From Thermoplasmata archaeon (GTDB lineage: Archaea > Thermoplasmatota > Thermoplasmata > Thermoplasmatales > Thermoplasmataceae): DNA of 45,156 nucleotides. Of the stretch, positions 32,651 through 41,269 are shown in pieces. Below the pieces are notes generated by a model that saw nothing but the letters and a program-made list of their open reading frames with translations, was not told the DNA's origin and made no database searches. Position 1 is the first letter of the stretch. Each line of letters opens with the position of its first letter. The position numbers and the translations under genes are program-made. The DNA lies in contig JAJYRA010000033.1 of NCBI GenBank assembly GCA_021794355.1, positions 1 through 45,156 of the forward strand, read 5' to 3'.

Positions 32651-35287
32651 TTATTTCTTCCTCCGGATCATGAACAATACTGAACCCGCAACAGCTAAGG
32701 CAGCCACGATTCCTATTATGCCATATATCTCTATGCCTGATATAGCTGAATGAGAACTCTTGGATGGTGAAGAAGAAGCGGTGAATGTAGTTGATACTAC
32801 CTTGGAGTGACCGTTTATTATTACCGTACTGCCATTAGCATTGTAATTTGTATTGTTGGTTCCCAAGGTGTAAGTATACGTTCCATTTGTTAACATTACA
32901 GAATAAGTTGATCCTGTGATTTCACCGGAATCATGGTCTGTTATGTTCACATACCATTTTGTCCCTGTGGGTAATCCTGTTTCGGTGAATGTTACTGTGT
33001 ATTTAACCAGTGAGAATGTTACCGTTTCAGGAAGTGCTTTTCCATTGACTGTGAAACTGCTTCCAGATGAGGACCATAGTTTGTTGGAAGAAGCAATGCT
33101 GTAGGAGTAGGTTCCGTTTATCAGCGAGAAGGAATATGATGTTCCTGTACCGCTGAAAGATTGTCCGTTGCTCAGGTTTACATACCATGTTGTTCCTGTA
33201 GGAATACCTGATTCTGTGAATGTGATAAGATACAGCTTATCGAAGCTTGCAATCTCCGTTATTGGGGATCTAATTGTAATTGTGTGAGAGGCACTTGTGC
33301 CTGTATAACTGCCCGTGCCGATACTCGTCCAGGACATGAATGTATAGCTCGAGTTAACAGTCTCGGATATGGTGACAGTTGAACCTGCATTGTACCAACC
33401 TGACAATGGTGATGTTACCCCTCCGACTGATGGGCTTGATGACATTGCCAGATAGTATTGTGTAGTATAAAGCACTGATACCACCGGATTGTTATCATTG
33501 ACAGGAACTGAACCTGAACCAACAGTAACGTACCTGACTCCTGTTACACCGGAGATGGGTGTGGAAACCGTGTAACTATATGTGCCGTTCGTTTCCGTGA
33601 ATGTTATGCTGGAACCGGTGGACGTTTCTGTGGCTCCGTTCAGTGTGATAGACCATGATGTACCTGAGGGCAATCCTGTTTCAGTCAGTGTCACGGTGTA
33701 TGTAACCTCCGTGAATGTGATCGACTGGGATGCTATTGGTCCATTTACTGTAAATGAATTTATGTATGAAGGTTCGTAGATTTTATTGGAAGTTTGTACA
33801 CTGTAGGAATATGAACCATTGGAAAGGTAGATTGAGTATAATGTTCCGGTGATTGGACCGGATGAGGTTTGTCCTGTTATGTTCACGTACCATGTTGTTC
33901 CTGCAGGAAGACCTGTTTCTGTGAATGTTACTGCGTATTTAACTAACGAGAATATCACGGATACAGACTTTGAACCACCGTTAACCGGGACTGAACCGGA
34001 GGATGGGGAAGGTTCATAGATCTTGTTGCTTGTCTGTATTGTGTATGCATATGTACCATTTGTTAGCATTACAAAATAAGTTGATCCTGTTATTGCTCCA
34101 GAATCATGACCTGTTATGTTCACATACCATGTTGTTCCTGATGGGAGACCTGTTTCTGTGAATGTTACTGCGTATTTAACCAAGGAGAATGCCACGGATA
34201 CAGACTTTGAACCACCGTTAACCGGGACTGAACCGGAGGATGGGGAAGGTTCATAGATCTTGTTGCTTGTCTGTATCGTGTAAGTATACGTTCCGTTTAT
34301 CAGCGAGAAGGAATAGGATGTTCCTGTTATCGCTCCGGAATAATGCCCTGTTATGTTCACGTACCATGTTGTCCCTGCGAGTAATCCTGTTTCTGTGAAT
34401 GTGACCTCATAAGGGACAGGAGAGAATGTGACGGTGTTCAGGTTCAATGATGTGCCTTTAACTGTTAATGAACCAGAATAAGATGATGGGGCGTAGGTCT
34501 TGTCTGATGTTGAGTTCGTAAAAGAATAGGTGCCGTTTGGGAGAGAAAAACCAATCAAGTTGGTTGCAGAGTTGTTCGAGTAAACATATCCATTAACGTT
34601 GGTTATGTTTACATACCATGTATCCCCGGACGGGAGACCCATTTCCTTGAATGTAATTGAGTATGTCACAAGCAAGAAGTTAATTGTTTTCGAAACTGGT
34701 GAGCCTGAGACTGTGAAGTTGCCCGAGGAGGGAGAAGGTTTGAAATTCTTATTCGCAGATGCAATTGTGTAAGTATACGTATCATTTGACAGGTTAAAGG
34801 TGATTGTACTCGTTGTAGAGCTGTTCGTGATCTCATGACCTGTAGAGTCAGTTACGTTGACGTACCACATCATGCCTCGTGGTAACGTGGATTGAGAGAA
34901 GATTACGGAATCTGTGTGCAGTGAAAAATTGACCTGTATGTTAGAATGGTCAGCCCAGTCAATGCTGAACGTTCCCCTGCCTGGACTGTTGAAGTATTCC
35001 TTGTCCGTGGTGGATACAGTGTAACTGTAGCTACCGTTTATCAGATTCAGGTTTATTGCAGATCCGGATGAAGCGGATTCAGGAGATTGCCCGGTAACAT
35101 TCACATACCATGTGTATCCCCCTGGCAAACCTGATTCTGTGAACGACATACTGTATTGGTTCTGAACGAATGTTAAGTATTCTATCGTGTAACCGGTTAC
35201 ACGCACTGCACCGGAGGAGTATCTTGCGTGATAGTGCCCATTGGAAGTGCTGACGGTATAATCGTATGTCCCATTTGTAACTGACAA
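32651..35287 (-). CDS. Adhesin-like repeat protein, 3' part of a gene split by an in-frame TAG (878 aa)
   Basis: Nine or so repeats of about 80 residues, each opening FTETGLPSGTTWYVNITG-like, passing through NGTYTYTIQTSNKIYEPS-like strands and closing on SVSVAFSLVKY-like sequence. One interposed domain (YLAMSSSPSVGGVTSPLSG) resembles 'bacterial repeat' cell-surface modules. The C-terminus has a membrane helix and positive tail (IYGIIGIVAALAVAGSVLFM then IRRKK), i.e. a surface anchor. The ATG at 35287 is in the middle of a repeat; the true gene begins at 36790 and is interrupted by TAG at 35363-35365 in the same frame. This part is likely untranslated unless there is readthrough or re-initiation. 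Confidence 0.75.
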   Translation of the reverse strand: MSVTNGTYDYTVSTSNGHYHARYSSGAVRVTGYTIEYLTFVQNQYSMSFTESGLPGGYTWYVNVTGQSPESASSGSAINLNLINGSYSYTVSTTDKEYFNSPGRGTFSIDWADHSNIQVNFSLHTDSVIFSQSTLPRGMMWYVNVTDSTGHEITNSSTTSTITFNLSNDTYTYTIASANKNFKPSPSSGNFTVSGSPVSKTINFLLVTYSITFKEMGLPSGDTWYVNITNVNGYVYSNNSATNLIGFSLPNGTYSFTNSTSDKTYAPSSYSGSLTVKGTSLNLNTVTFSPVPYEVTFTETGLLAGTTWYVNITGHYSGAITGTSYSFSLINGTYTYTIQTSNKIYEPSPSSGSVPVNGGSKSVSVAFSLVKYAVTFTETGLPSGTTWYVNITGHDSGAITGSTYFVMLTNGTYAYTIQTSNKIYEPSPSSGSVPVNGGSKSVSVIFSLVKYAVTFTETGLPAGTTWYVNITGQTSSGPITGTLYSIYLSNGSYSYSVQTSNKIYEPSYINSFTVNGPIASQSITFTEVTYTVTLTETGLPSGTSWSITLNGATETSTGSSITFTETNGTYSYTVSTPISGVTGVRYVTVGSGSVPVNDNNPVVSVLYTTQYYLAMSSSPSVGGVTSPLSGWYNAGSTVTISETVNSSYTFMSWTSIGTGSYTGTSASHTITIRSPITEIASFDKLYLITFTESGIPTGTTWYVNLSNGQSFSGTGTSYSFSLINGTYSYSIASSNKLWSSSGSSFTVNGKALPETVTFSLVKYTVTFTETGLPTGTKWYVNITDHDSGEITGSTYSVMLTNGTYTYTLGTNNTNYNANGSTVIINGHSKVVSTTFTASSSPSKSSHSAISGIEIYGIIGIVAALAVAGSVLFMIRRKK
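33956..34039 (-). repeat. 84-nt intragenic identical repeat, copy A
   Basis: Identical at the DNA level to 34193-34276, with a period of 237 nt (79 codons, one protein repeat). Neighbouring repeats are less alike, so this pair points to recent copying or conversion within the adhesin gene. Confidence 0.85.
34193..34276 (-). repeat. 84-nt intragenic identical repeat, copy B
   Basis: The partner of 33956-34039. Such perfect in-phase repeats allow repeat number to change by recombination. Confidence 0.85.
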
Positions 35288-35362
35288 TAGTATATCATTG
35301 CTATAACTGGCAGTACCAGAGTTTGACCCGATAATATAAGAACCGCCTGAAAGTGAGACCGT

Positions 35363-36790
35363 CTATGTGCCATTTGGAAGACCGATCTCCCTAAATCTTA
35401 TGGTTTCGTTAACAGGATAAAACCGTATGTGGATGGTTACGTTCGAGCCGCTAACCAAGAACCATCCTGTGGCTGGTTTAGGGTATGTTGTAGTGTTTGA
35501 ATGACCTATAGAGTAGGTGTAATTACCATTTGAGAGCAGGAATGTATGTGAGGATCCGCTGAGCCAGTTTCCTGGAACGGGACCAGAAGAACTTCTAAAA
35601 TTACCGGTCAGGTTGACGTACCAGTTACCTGGGCAGAACCCCTCTTCGATAAACGTTGCCCTCTGGCCTAGGGGTGATACCACAGAAATGTTGCCGGACC
35701 CCTGGTTCATTATATAGGTTAATCCATTGGATCCATCAAAGACCCCTCCCATAGGGTGAGATCCTACATTCACATTAGCTGTAACCATGTAGGTGGCCTT
35801 ATTCAGGATTGAAATATTGTCTGAGTTCAAGTTCGTTACTAGCATGTTCCCAGTTTGTTTGTCAAATATCGCATATTCCGGTGTACTTCCCACATTGATG
35901 TTAGCAACGTTTCTGTTATTTGCAGTGTTGAATACCGTTACATTGTTTGAATTCGCGTTTTCAACGTAGATAAGCCCGTTTAGAGAGTCCCACGCCAGCG
36001 ACTGTGGGTTCAAGCCTACCGTTGCAATTGGATGGATACACACGGGGGAACTCGTCTCATTGTTTATTTTATAAATATATCCGGTGTAATTACCACTACA
36101 AGAGAAACCGTCGCCTGTAACATAGACGTTCCCGTTTTCAGAATCAAAGGTAATTCCCAGTGGAGTGAAAGTGGGGGGTTCACCACTTGTGAAGTTCGCC
36201 AGGCTTGGTCCGGCGCTAACTAACGTGTTTTTAGTAGCATTTATCACCGAAACATCGTTGCTGTTGCTGATTGTGGCGTATATGAGGTGATTCCAGGTGT
36301 CGTAGACGATCATATCTGGGGTTGCGCTTCCGCCACCATGAAACCAAACTGGAATGTTTGCAATTACTGAATCATCACTTCCATTTATTACGGAAACATT
36401 GCCTGAAACTGAATCTGCAACATATAAGTATCCATTCCTTGGGTCAAAAGCAATCCCTCTCGGATCAGATTGGACCGTAATATTTCCCACAAACTGATTC
36501 GTTTTGCTATTGATCACGGATACACTACTATGCCCGCTATCAGAAATGTAGATGTACCCGTTGTTTGAATCATATGCCGCAAAGCTTGGATTGATGGAAC
36601 CAGTAGGTATCGTGTTCACCACTCCCCAGTTGGAGGCGGTTGTTCCATTCGGCTTTTCAGGGTTTGCAGCTATGGGATGGTTGGAGCTCGTGTGGATTCC
36701 TGAAACCAGTATTCCCGATGCTAATAGCATGATCACAATTGCCATAAGATATACCTTGCCAGATATTTGAGAAGACGTAGATTTACGCAT
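35363..36790 (-). CDS. YVTN beta-propeller surface protein, 5' part of the split adhesin gene (475 aa)
   Basis: The N-terminus MRKSTSSQISGKVYLMAIVI, followed by a hydrophobic run, is a signal sequence. Residues about 50-375 are a beta-propeller of YVTN/NHL type, repeating 'N-G-Y-I-Y-(I/V)-(S/A)-D-S...S-V-S-V-I-N...V-I-A-N-I-x-V-G'. A first GLP-repeat follows (FIEEGFCPGNWYVNLTGN), and the second starts FREIGLPNGT and then hits TAG. Downstream in the same frame the DNA reads TVSLSGGSYIIGSNSG and joins the 878-aa part without shift. The other repeats have Trp near this place, so TGG to TAG is the simplest history. An IS element lies 29 bp upstream of the ATG. Confidence 0.8.
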   Translation of the reverse strand: MRKSTSSQISGKVYLMAIVIMLLASGILVSGIHTSSNHPIAANPEKPNGTTASNWGVVNTIPTGSINPSFAAYDSNNGYIYISDSGHSSVSVINSKTNQFVGNITVQSDPRGIAFDPRNGYLYVADSVSGNVSVINGSDDSVIANIPVWFHGGGSATPDMIVYDTWNHLIYATISNSNDVSVINATKNTLVSAGPSLANFTSGEPPTFTPLGITFDSENGNVYVTGDGFSCSGNYTGYIYKINNETSSPVCIHPIATVGLNPQSLAWDSLNGLIYVENANSNNVTVFNTANNRNVANINVGSTPEYAIFDKQTGNMLVTNLNSDNISILNKATYMVTANVNVGSHPMGGVFDGSNGLTYIMNQGSGNISVVSPLGQRATFIEEGFCPGNWYVNLTGNFRSSSGPVPGNWLSGSSHTFLLSNGNYTYSIGHSNTTTYPKPATGWFLVSGSNVTIHIRFYPVNETIRFREIGLPNGT

Positions 36791-36819
36791 GACACGGAGA
36801 TTAGTCGTAAGTTCTTAAG

Positions 36820-38119
36820 GCGTTGCGTAAAAATAATACAGCAAAGATTAAAACATTGTATCTGATTTGTACACGTGGAAAAAAAGGTTTATTATGACTA
36901 TCTCGTGAAGATACTCAAAGATGCTGATGAGGTACAGGCAAGAAGGTTTGCAGCTGCAATAGCGTTAGGTATCGGTTGGGGTGGCATCTCCAGAATCGTG
37001 GAACTCACCGGCATGTCACATTCCACCATTGAAAAGGGGATTCGGGAGATACAGGATGAGGGGATGATTGAAAAACTCGAAAAACTCCGGGCAGAGGGTG
37101 GCGGGAGAAAGAAGGTTGAATTGAAGGATCAGAAAATCATTACCGATCTAGAGTTCATCATGGACGAAAACACTGCGGGCGATCCCAAGAGTTTTCTCAG
37201 GTGGTCATCCAAATCTACCAGGAAGATTTCTGATGAGTTGAAGAGCCTGGGACACAAAGTTGAACCGAACACAGTTGCAAGGCTTCTGAAGGAGAAGGGC
37301 TATTCTCTCCAGGTCAAAGTTAAGAGTTTCGAAAGACTCTCCGTTGAGAAGGGGGATGCACAGTTCCGACACATAAATGAAGAGGTGAAGAGTTTTGCCA
37401 AAGACGGAGATCCGGTTATCTCTGTCGGCACAAAGAAGAAGGAACTGGTAGGAGACTTCAAGAATGCAGAAAGGACAAGGATAAAACCTGGAGACCCCAG
37501 AGAGGCGAATGCATACGATTTCCGATCCATGGCCATCGAAATGGCAATTCCATGTGGCATATATAACGAGACGGAAAATGACGGCTTGGTAAACATAGGC
37601 AATGATCAGAATACTTCTGAATTCTCTGTAGAAACAGTAAGGCAGTGGTGGTCAATGATCGGAAAGCATCTTTATCCGGATGCAAAGAAACTCTTGATAT
37701 GTGCTGAAGGAGACGGTTCTAACGGATCACGCGACAGAGGATGGAAGATTCATCTGCAGGAACTTGCGAATCAGATTGACATACCCATAACGGTATGCCA
37801 CTATCCTCCGTGGACAAGCAAATGGAACAGGATAGAACATAGCATGTTTTCATTCATAAGCATGAACTGGAAGGGAAAACCTCCTGTGAATTATGAGACT
37901 ATCGTAAAACTCATAGGTTCTACTGAAACAAAAAACGGTCTTAAAGTGGCTGTAAGTGAGGCTAAAAACAAATGTCCCATTGGAACAAAATTCTCAGACG
38001 AGGATCTGGCAAAGGTAAATCTGGAACCTAATTCATTGCATCCGAAATGGAACTATACCTTACTGCCTGGTAGTAACATTCCGATTGCCTGACTTGGATA
38101 TGTTATTATTACGCAACCC
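36820..38119 (+). mobile_element. ISAzo13-like insertion sequence, 1300 bp
   Basis: Complete-looking element. The left end gcgttgcgtaaaaataata (36820 on) is the inverted counterpart of tattattacgcaaccc (38104-38119), imperfectly. A 3-bp direct repeat AAG flanks it (36817-36819 and 38120-38122), consistent with a target duplication. It contains one full-length transposase gene with no visible damage. It inserted next to the start of the adhesin gene. Confidence 0.75.
36875..38092 (+). CDS. ISAzo13-family transposase (405 aa)
   Basis: DDE transposase. An N-terminal winged-helix region (GIGWGGISRIVELTGMSHST) binds the ends; the next part has KVEPNTVARLLKEKGYSLQV. The catalytic core shows DPVISVGTKKKELVGDFKN (family hallmark, first Asp), LLICAEGDGSNGSRDRGW (second Asp) and WTSKWNRIEHSMFSFISMNW (Glu). 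The start is GTG 36875; the length of 405 aa is typical and the frame is intact, so the element may be active. Its base composition is somewhat richer in G+C than the flanking intergenic DNA. Confidence 0.85.
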   Translation: MEKKVYYDYLVKILKDADEVQARRFAAAIALGIGWGGISRIVELTGMSHSTIEKGIREIQDEGMIEKLEKLRAEGGGRKKVELKDQKIITDLEFIMDENTAGDPKSFLRWSSKSTRKISDELKSLGHKVEPNTVARLLKEKGYSLQVKVKSFERLSVEKGDAQFRHINEEVKSFAKDGDPVISVGTKKKELVGDFKNAERTRIKPGDPREANAYDFRSMAIEMAIPCGIYNETENDGLVNIGNDQNTSEFSVETVRQWWSMIGKHLYPDAKKLLICAEGDGSNGSRDRGWKIHLQELANQIDIPITVCHYPPWTSKWNRIEHSMFSFISMNWKGKPPVNYETIVKLIGSTETKNGLKVAVSEAKNKCPIGTKFSDEDLAKVNLEPNSLHPKWNYTLLPGSNIPIA

Positions 38120-38197
38120 AAGTGATACTATGTACTACATGGATGGAAAATATACTCGGGCGAGGAATTCACTGTGTTTGTATTACTAAATTAAGAC

Positions 38198-38365
38198 ATG
38201 TTTCTGATGAAAAGTATGAATGAGAGAGATCTTGACTTAGAAGATGTGGCGTTGATTGCAAGATCTGGTATGAACTACGGCCGGGTTCTTGAAGAATGCA
38301 TGAACCAATCCAAAAGATCGAAGATATGGTGGAATTATTCTGGGATCATATCCATTTGGACTAAA
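38198..38365 (+). pseudogene. Fragment of a second nucleotidyltransferase-like gene
   Basis: A plus-strand stretch reading MKSMNERDLDLEDVALIARS and GMNYGRVLEECMNQSKR. The 'RDLEDxxLIxxSGxxYxxVxEEC' pattern resembles the C-terminal part of DUF6036/AbiEii-like nucleotidyltransferases. The frame stays open to 38608 only because it then runs antisense through the real AbiEii gene. No start or catalytic motif remains. It is likely the tail of a second toxin-like gene lost here; low certainty. Confidence 0.35.
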
Positions 38366-38451
38366 TCGAGGGGGTTTAAGTTTCTAATACTCGGTTATCT
38401 TAGCAAAACCAACCTCAGATCATTTGGTCTACAATATCTACCTCTAACCTG

Positions 38452-39237
38452 TCAATTTCCGTTCCTGGAAACTATATTCCTCATAAATTCAGCTACTTCC
38501 TTCACTACCATGTCGACATCGGGAATTTTACCAATTATGACCGGATTTAGCTCACTTCTCCAGGAAGATTGTTTATTCTCCATTGCCCCAATGAATTCAG
38601 AGTGGTAGTATTCAGTTGAATAATAACTGAGTTTTGAATTTATCATTCCCAAATTGCAAAATTCACCATTTGAACGTTTGAAAATAAACCAGAGATCATA
38701 CAGGTCTCGTGCCTTATTTCTTGTCAATATTGCCCTTATCTTTTCTGACTGTATTTCACGTCTATTCATAACTGTGCAGGCATATGGAAGAATGTCCGGG
38801 TAAACCGGATCCAAGGCCAACAAATCTGGTTCAAGAAGAGTCTCCTCTCTGGTGCTGATTTCAACTTTTACGGTGACTCTTGACACCTCAGTGGTGTAGA
38901 GGGGTCCCTCACAAGAGAACTTGAAAGATAGTGAATTGCCCGTGTTTGAAAGAGGTTTGTACATACCTCTGGCACCAATGATTTGAAGGTCTTTTAGCGT
39001 CTCATTCATCACTTCATCAACTTTAGTGGGCCCTACAAGCGTGAAGTCCAGATCCTCCGAAAATCTGTTCAAACCGTGGAAGAGATACAGTGCGGTACCG
39101 CCCTTGAATACCAAATCCTTTGTCACTCTAAGGTATATCGATCGAAGTATCAGATTCTGAATGTAGGTCTTTTCCTCCTGAAATGGTTTCACACCATGCA
39201 GTCTAGCTAACCTTGTAATTGTATTGCGGTCAATCAT
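38452..39237 (-). CDS. AbiEii-type nucleotidyltransferase toxin
   Basis: DUF1814/AbiEii family (PF08843) nucleotidyltransferase, the toxin of type IV AbiE toxin-antitoxin systems, in which the toxin modifies a cellular target (tRNA in characterised relatives) and stops growth. Motif I, FKGGTALYLFHGLNRFSEDLDFTL-like, is intact: GGT at 46-48 and Asp62/Asp64 of RFSEDLDF. Motif III is NKARDLYDLWFI near residue 190. A length of 261 aa fits. Its start overlaps the upstream antitoxin-like gene by 4 nt (39234-39237). Location between an IS and transposase relics fits a horizontally moving defence or addiction pair. Confidence 0.87.
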   Translation of the reverse strand: MIDRNTITRLARLHGVKPFQEEKTYIQNLILRSIYLRVTKDLVFKGGTALYLFHGLNRFSEDLDFTLVGPTKVDEVMNETLKDLQIIGARGMYKPLSNTGNSLSFKFSCEGPLYTTEVSRVTVKVEISTREETLLEPDLLALDPVYPDILPYACTVMNRREIQSEKIRAILTRNKARDLYDLWFIFKRSNGEFCNLGMINSKLSYYSTEYYHSEFIGAMENKQSSWRSELNPVIIGKIPDVDMVVKEVAEFMRNIVSRNGN

Positions 39238-39935
39238 TCGATCACCTCATTCACCATTAACTTCCATTTCTGATCAAATTTACCTTTCTGCATTGATTGC
39301 GGGTTCAACCTGTATCGCGTATTGGTTTTCCTCTGAAAATTGACTTCAAATCCCAGTCTTTCGAGCAAATAACCGGCCCTTGCAAGGACAGCCTCTCTTC
39401 GAATTCTTTTAAGATATGCATCAAGTTTTTGGACATTTATATCATCCTTCATAGCATCTATTGCGTAGGTTATTCCAAAGATACCTGGTTTATACAAGAA
39501 ATCCAGAATTATCTTCTCCAGTTCGCCGACCATTATGTAAGAATTTTCCTTCTTTATTTTCCTGTAGCCGAACATAAGATCTGGAGGGAGGTTAATGAAA
39601 TCTATTGCAGTACCCTCAAAAACTATTCCCTGTCTCCTCCTCGAAGAAACTACCTGTATCCTGTTGACTACCTGATCGGTGGCGTTCAGAACGTATAATC
39701 CCGAAAGGAACGATATGTATGCCGGTTGCTGAATCTGTGATGCCACAATGAAAGGATCCCGGGTAACTGAGTATTTTCCCTTCTCCACGCTAAAAACTAA
39801 CTCCTCCTGAATTAGCCTTCGTATGACGGAATATACCCCACTGCTCTTCAGCTTTGTATTTCGCTTTATGTCAATAGGTGAAAAGACAGACCGCCCACTT
39901 CCCTGAAGGAGATTGAGGAGCCTGTATTTGTTCAT
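39234..39935 (-). CDS. AbiEi-type antitoxin / transcriptional regulator
   Basis: 233 aa. An N-terminal winged helix-turn-helix (residues about 5-60: LLQGSGRSVFSPIDIKRNTK, SSGVYSVIRRLIQEELVF, EKGKYSVT), then a C-terminal domain with GIVFEGTAIDFINLPPDLMF and EKIILDFLYKPGIFG, the layout of AbiEi antitoxins, which repress the operon and neutralise the toxin. It precedes the toxin gene with a 4-nt overlap, the standard order. The TATA-like box at 39956-39967 lies about 26 nt before its ATG, so the pair has its own promoter, which the protein probably autoregulates (family knowledge, not seen directly). Confidence 0.83.
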   Translation of the reverse strand: MNKYRLLNLLQGSGRSVFSPIDIKRNTKLKSSGVYSVIRRLIQEELVFSVEKGKYSVTRDPFIVASQIQQPAYISFLSGLYVLNATDQVVNRIQVVSSRRRQGIVFEGTAIDFINLPPDLMFGYRKIKKENSYIMVGELEKIILDFLYKPGIFGITYAIDAMKDDINVQKLDAYLKRIRREAVLARAGYLLERLGFEVNFQRKTNTRYRLNPQSMQKGKFDQKWKLMVNEVIE

Positions 39936-39955
39936 TCCATGACATATCGATCGTT

Positions 39956-39967
39956 GCTATTTATTTT
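39956..39967 (-). promoter_or_regulatory. TATA-like box of the AbiE operon
   Basis: On the minus strand aaaaataaatag lies 21-32 nt before the antitoxin ATG at 39935. A small palindrome, atcgat/cgatcg (about 39946-39953), sits between box and start and could be an operator for autoregulation. Inferred. Confidence 0.4.
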
Positions 39968-40080
39968 TTGTCATCAATTAAGTCAAAATTAACATAATCA
40001 CGCACATAAAGTGTAATGATGTAAGTTAGTTCCGTGAACTCATTGTCAGATAAGGGTGGAGATTCAGCCACAGTATTGAT

Positions 40081-40353
40081 AATGGCAAATCAAAACTGGC
40101 TGATGGCGCTTTGCTCAGAGGATATTTCTTCATATCCTTCTTTTCCCTCTATAAATATTACAGTATATTCGTGCTGATCAGGGCTCCAGATCTCACCAGC
40201 AAATTACCAGTGAAAGACTGGCTCCTGAAATTCTTAAATGTATACAAGATAGTCAGGAGCAACGAGAAAACTCTGAGCGAGGCACCTTCAAGCGTTGAAA
40301 CGATAGAAAGGATATCTGGAACCAATATATCCTCAAACAGATTGTGGTGTTAA
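40081..40353 (+). pseudogene. IS1634-like transposase, C-terminal fragment
   Basis: The open frame runs from about 40081 and ends at TAA 40351-40353: ADGALLRGYFFISFFSLYKY, then IRAPDLTSKLPVKDWLLKFL, NVYKIVRSNEKTLSEAPSS and VETIERISGTN. The order (RGY-F-FISF-LY helix, 'DLTxK..V.DxL', 'K.LSE.P.S...IE') is the C-terminal end of IS1634-type transposases, and the 640-855 relic shares it. The catalytic core is missing, so it is a fragment. Its stop overlaps the stop of the converging MscS gene. Confidence 0.5.
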
Positions 40354-41267
40354 GGTTTTAAATTTATAATTCTCATGGGTTCCAATCTTTCTGCAAGTTT
40401 GTTAATAATTCCAGTTCTGGTTCCGGAATCACTTAAGAATGGAAAGCGTATATCTATAAGATAGGTGTTCAGGGTCGTCTCGTCAACTGTAAATATATAG
40501 GTAGAGTCACTTATGTTCATTGTTTTCAAGACCTCATTCACAGTTTTTCTTATGACATCAGGTTCAACGTTTTTTGGTACCTCATATCGAAGGGAAAAAC
40601 TGCCGCTTTGAGGTCCTATCTGAAACGCACCCAGAGCCACAAGGACATTGGGCACGCTGGTAACACTACCTTCATCTGTTTCCAGTTTTACGAAGTTCAG
40701 TGTGATATCCATCACCTTACCCCTGATTCCCTGGGCATAGAGGATATCCTTTGAGTAATATTTTTGTGAAAACACTGCCATCTGTAGACTCATAAGGGCA
40801 CTGGAACTACTCCAGGGAAATATCCACACATATTGTCCTGGCCTTAAGGGCTTGGAGATTTCCATAATCAAGCCTCCAAGTATGTTTCCTATGACACTCT
40901 GTCCCGCCAAACCTATTATGGCTGCCAAAAAAATGCTTCCTGTGATTAGTGAATCCACATTAATTTTAAAAAATGAAAGTACAACTAAAAATATAATAAA
41001 GTAAACCAGGGTATTAATTATATAATTAACAAAGACAATTTTATGAATATTTCCCTTTATATTGCTTTTCAAGGTTAAAAATTTCTTGATCTCAGAGGCG
41101 ACCAGATATATGACAATGGCTGAAAGAGATGCATTCACAATTTCCTCATAAATCCCTCCGATCTTTAAAACGTAGGTGCCTAAAAAATAGACAACTGCAT
41201 AAATTCCAGCAAATATGAATATTATGGTAAATATGAATTCAATTCTCTTTGATCTAACTTGATTCAT
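40350..41267 (-). CDS. MscS-family mechanosensitive channel, second paralogue
   Basis: The start is placed at ATG 41267 (MNQVRSKRIEFIFTIIFIFA), 2 nt after the LSm-like gene's stop, giving 305 aa; a longer frame from 41312 would overlap that gene and add an atypical lead. TM helices occupy about 8-130; the pore region reads GSIFLAAIIGLAGQSVIGNI and GGLIMEISKPLRPGQYVWIF, followed by the beta domain (VMDITLNFVKLETDEGSVTS) and the ending DETTLNTYLIDIRFPFLSDS. It is the same family as the channel at 31580-32488 but clearly diverged. Likely role: osmotic safety valve. Confidence 0.85.
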   Translation of the reverse strand: MNQVRSKRIEFIFTIIFIFAGIYAVVYFLGTYVLKIGGIYEEIVNASLSAIVIYLVASEIKKFLTLKSNIKGNIHKIVFVNYIINTLVYFIIFLVVLSFFKINVDSLITGSIFLAAIIGLAGQSVIGNILGGLIMEISKPLRPGQYVWIFPWSSSSALMSLQMAVFSQKYYSKDILYAQGIRGKVMDITLNFVKLETDEGSVTSVPNVLVALGAFQIGPQSGSFSLRYEVPKNVEPDVIRKTVNEVLKTMNISDSTYIFTVDETTLNTYLIDIRFPFLSDSGTRTGIINKLAERLEPMRIINLKP

Positions 41268-41269
41268 TT

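Noticed and set aside
35363-35365. TAG decoded as pyrrolysine in the adhesin
   Set aside because: Pyrrolysine use is known in Methanomassiliicoccales and Methanosarcina methylamine enzymes; no pyl genes or methyltransferases are seen, and other genes here stop at TAG.
40111-40353. An independent 80-aa gene
   Set aside because: It opens with TTG inside a longer frame that reads as a transposase C-terminus and has no upstream ribosome binding site.
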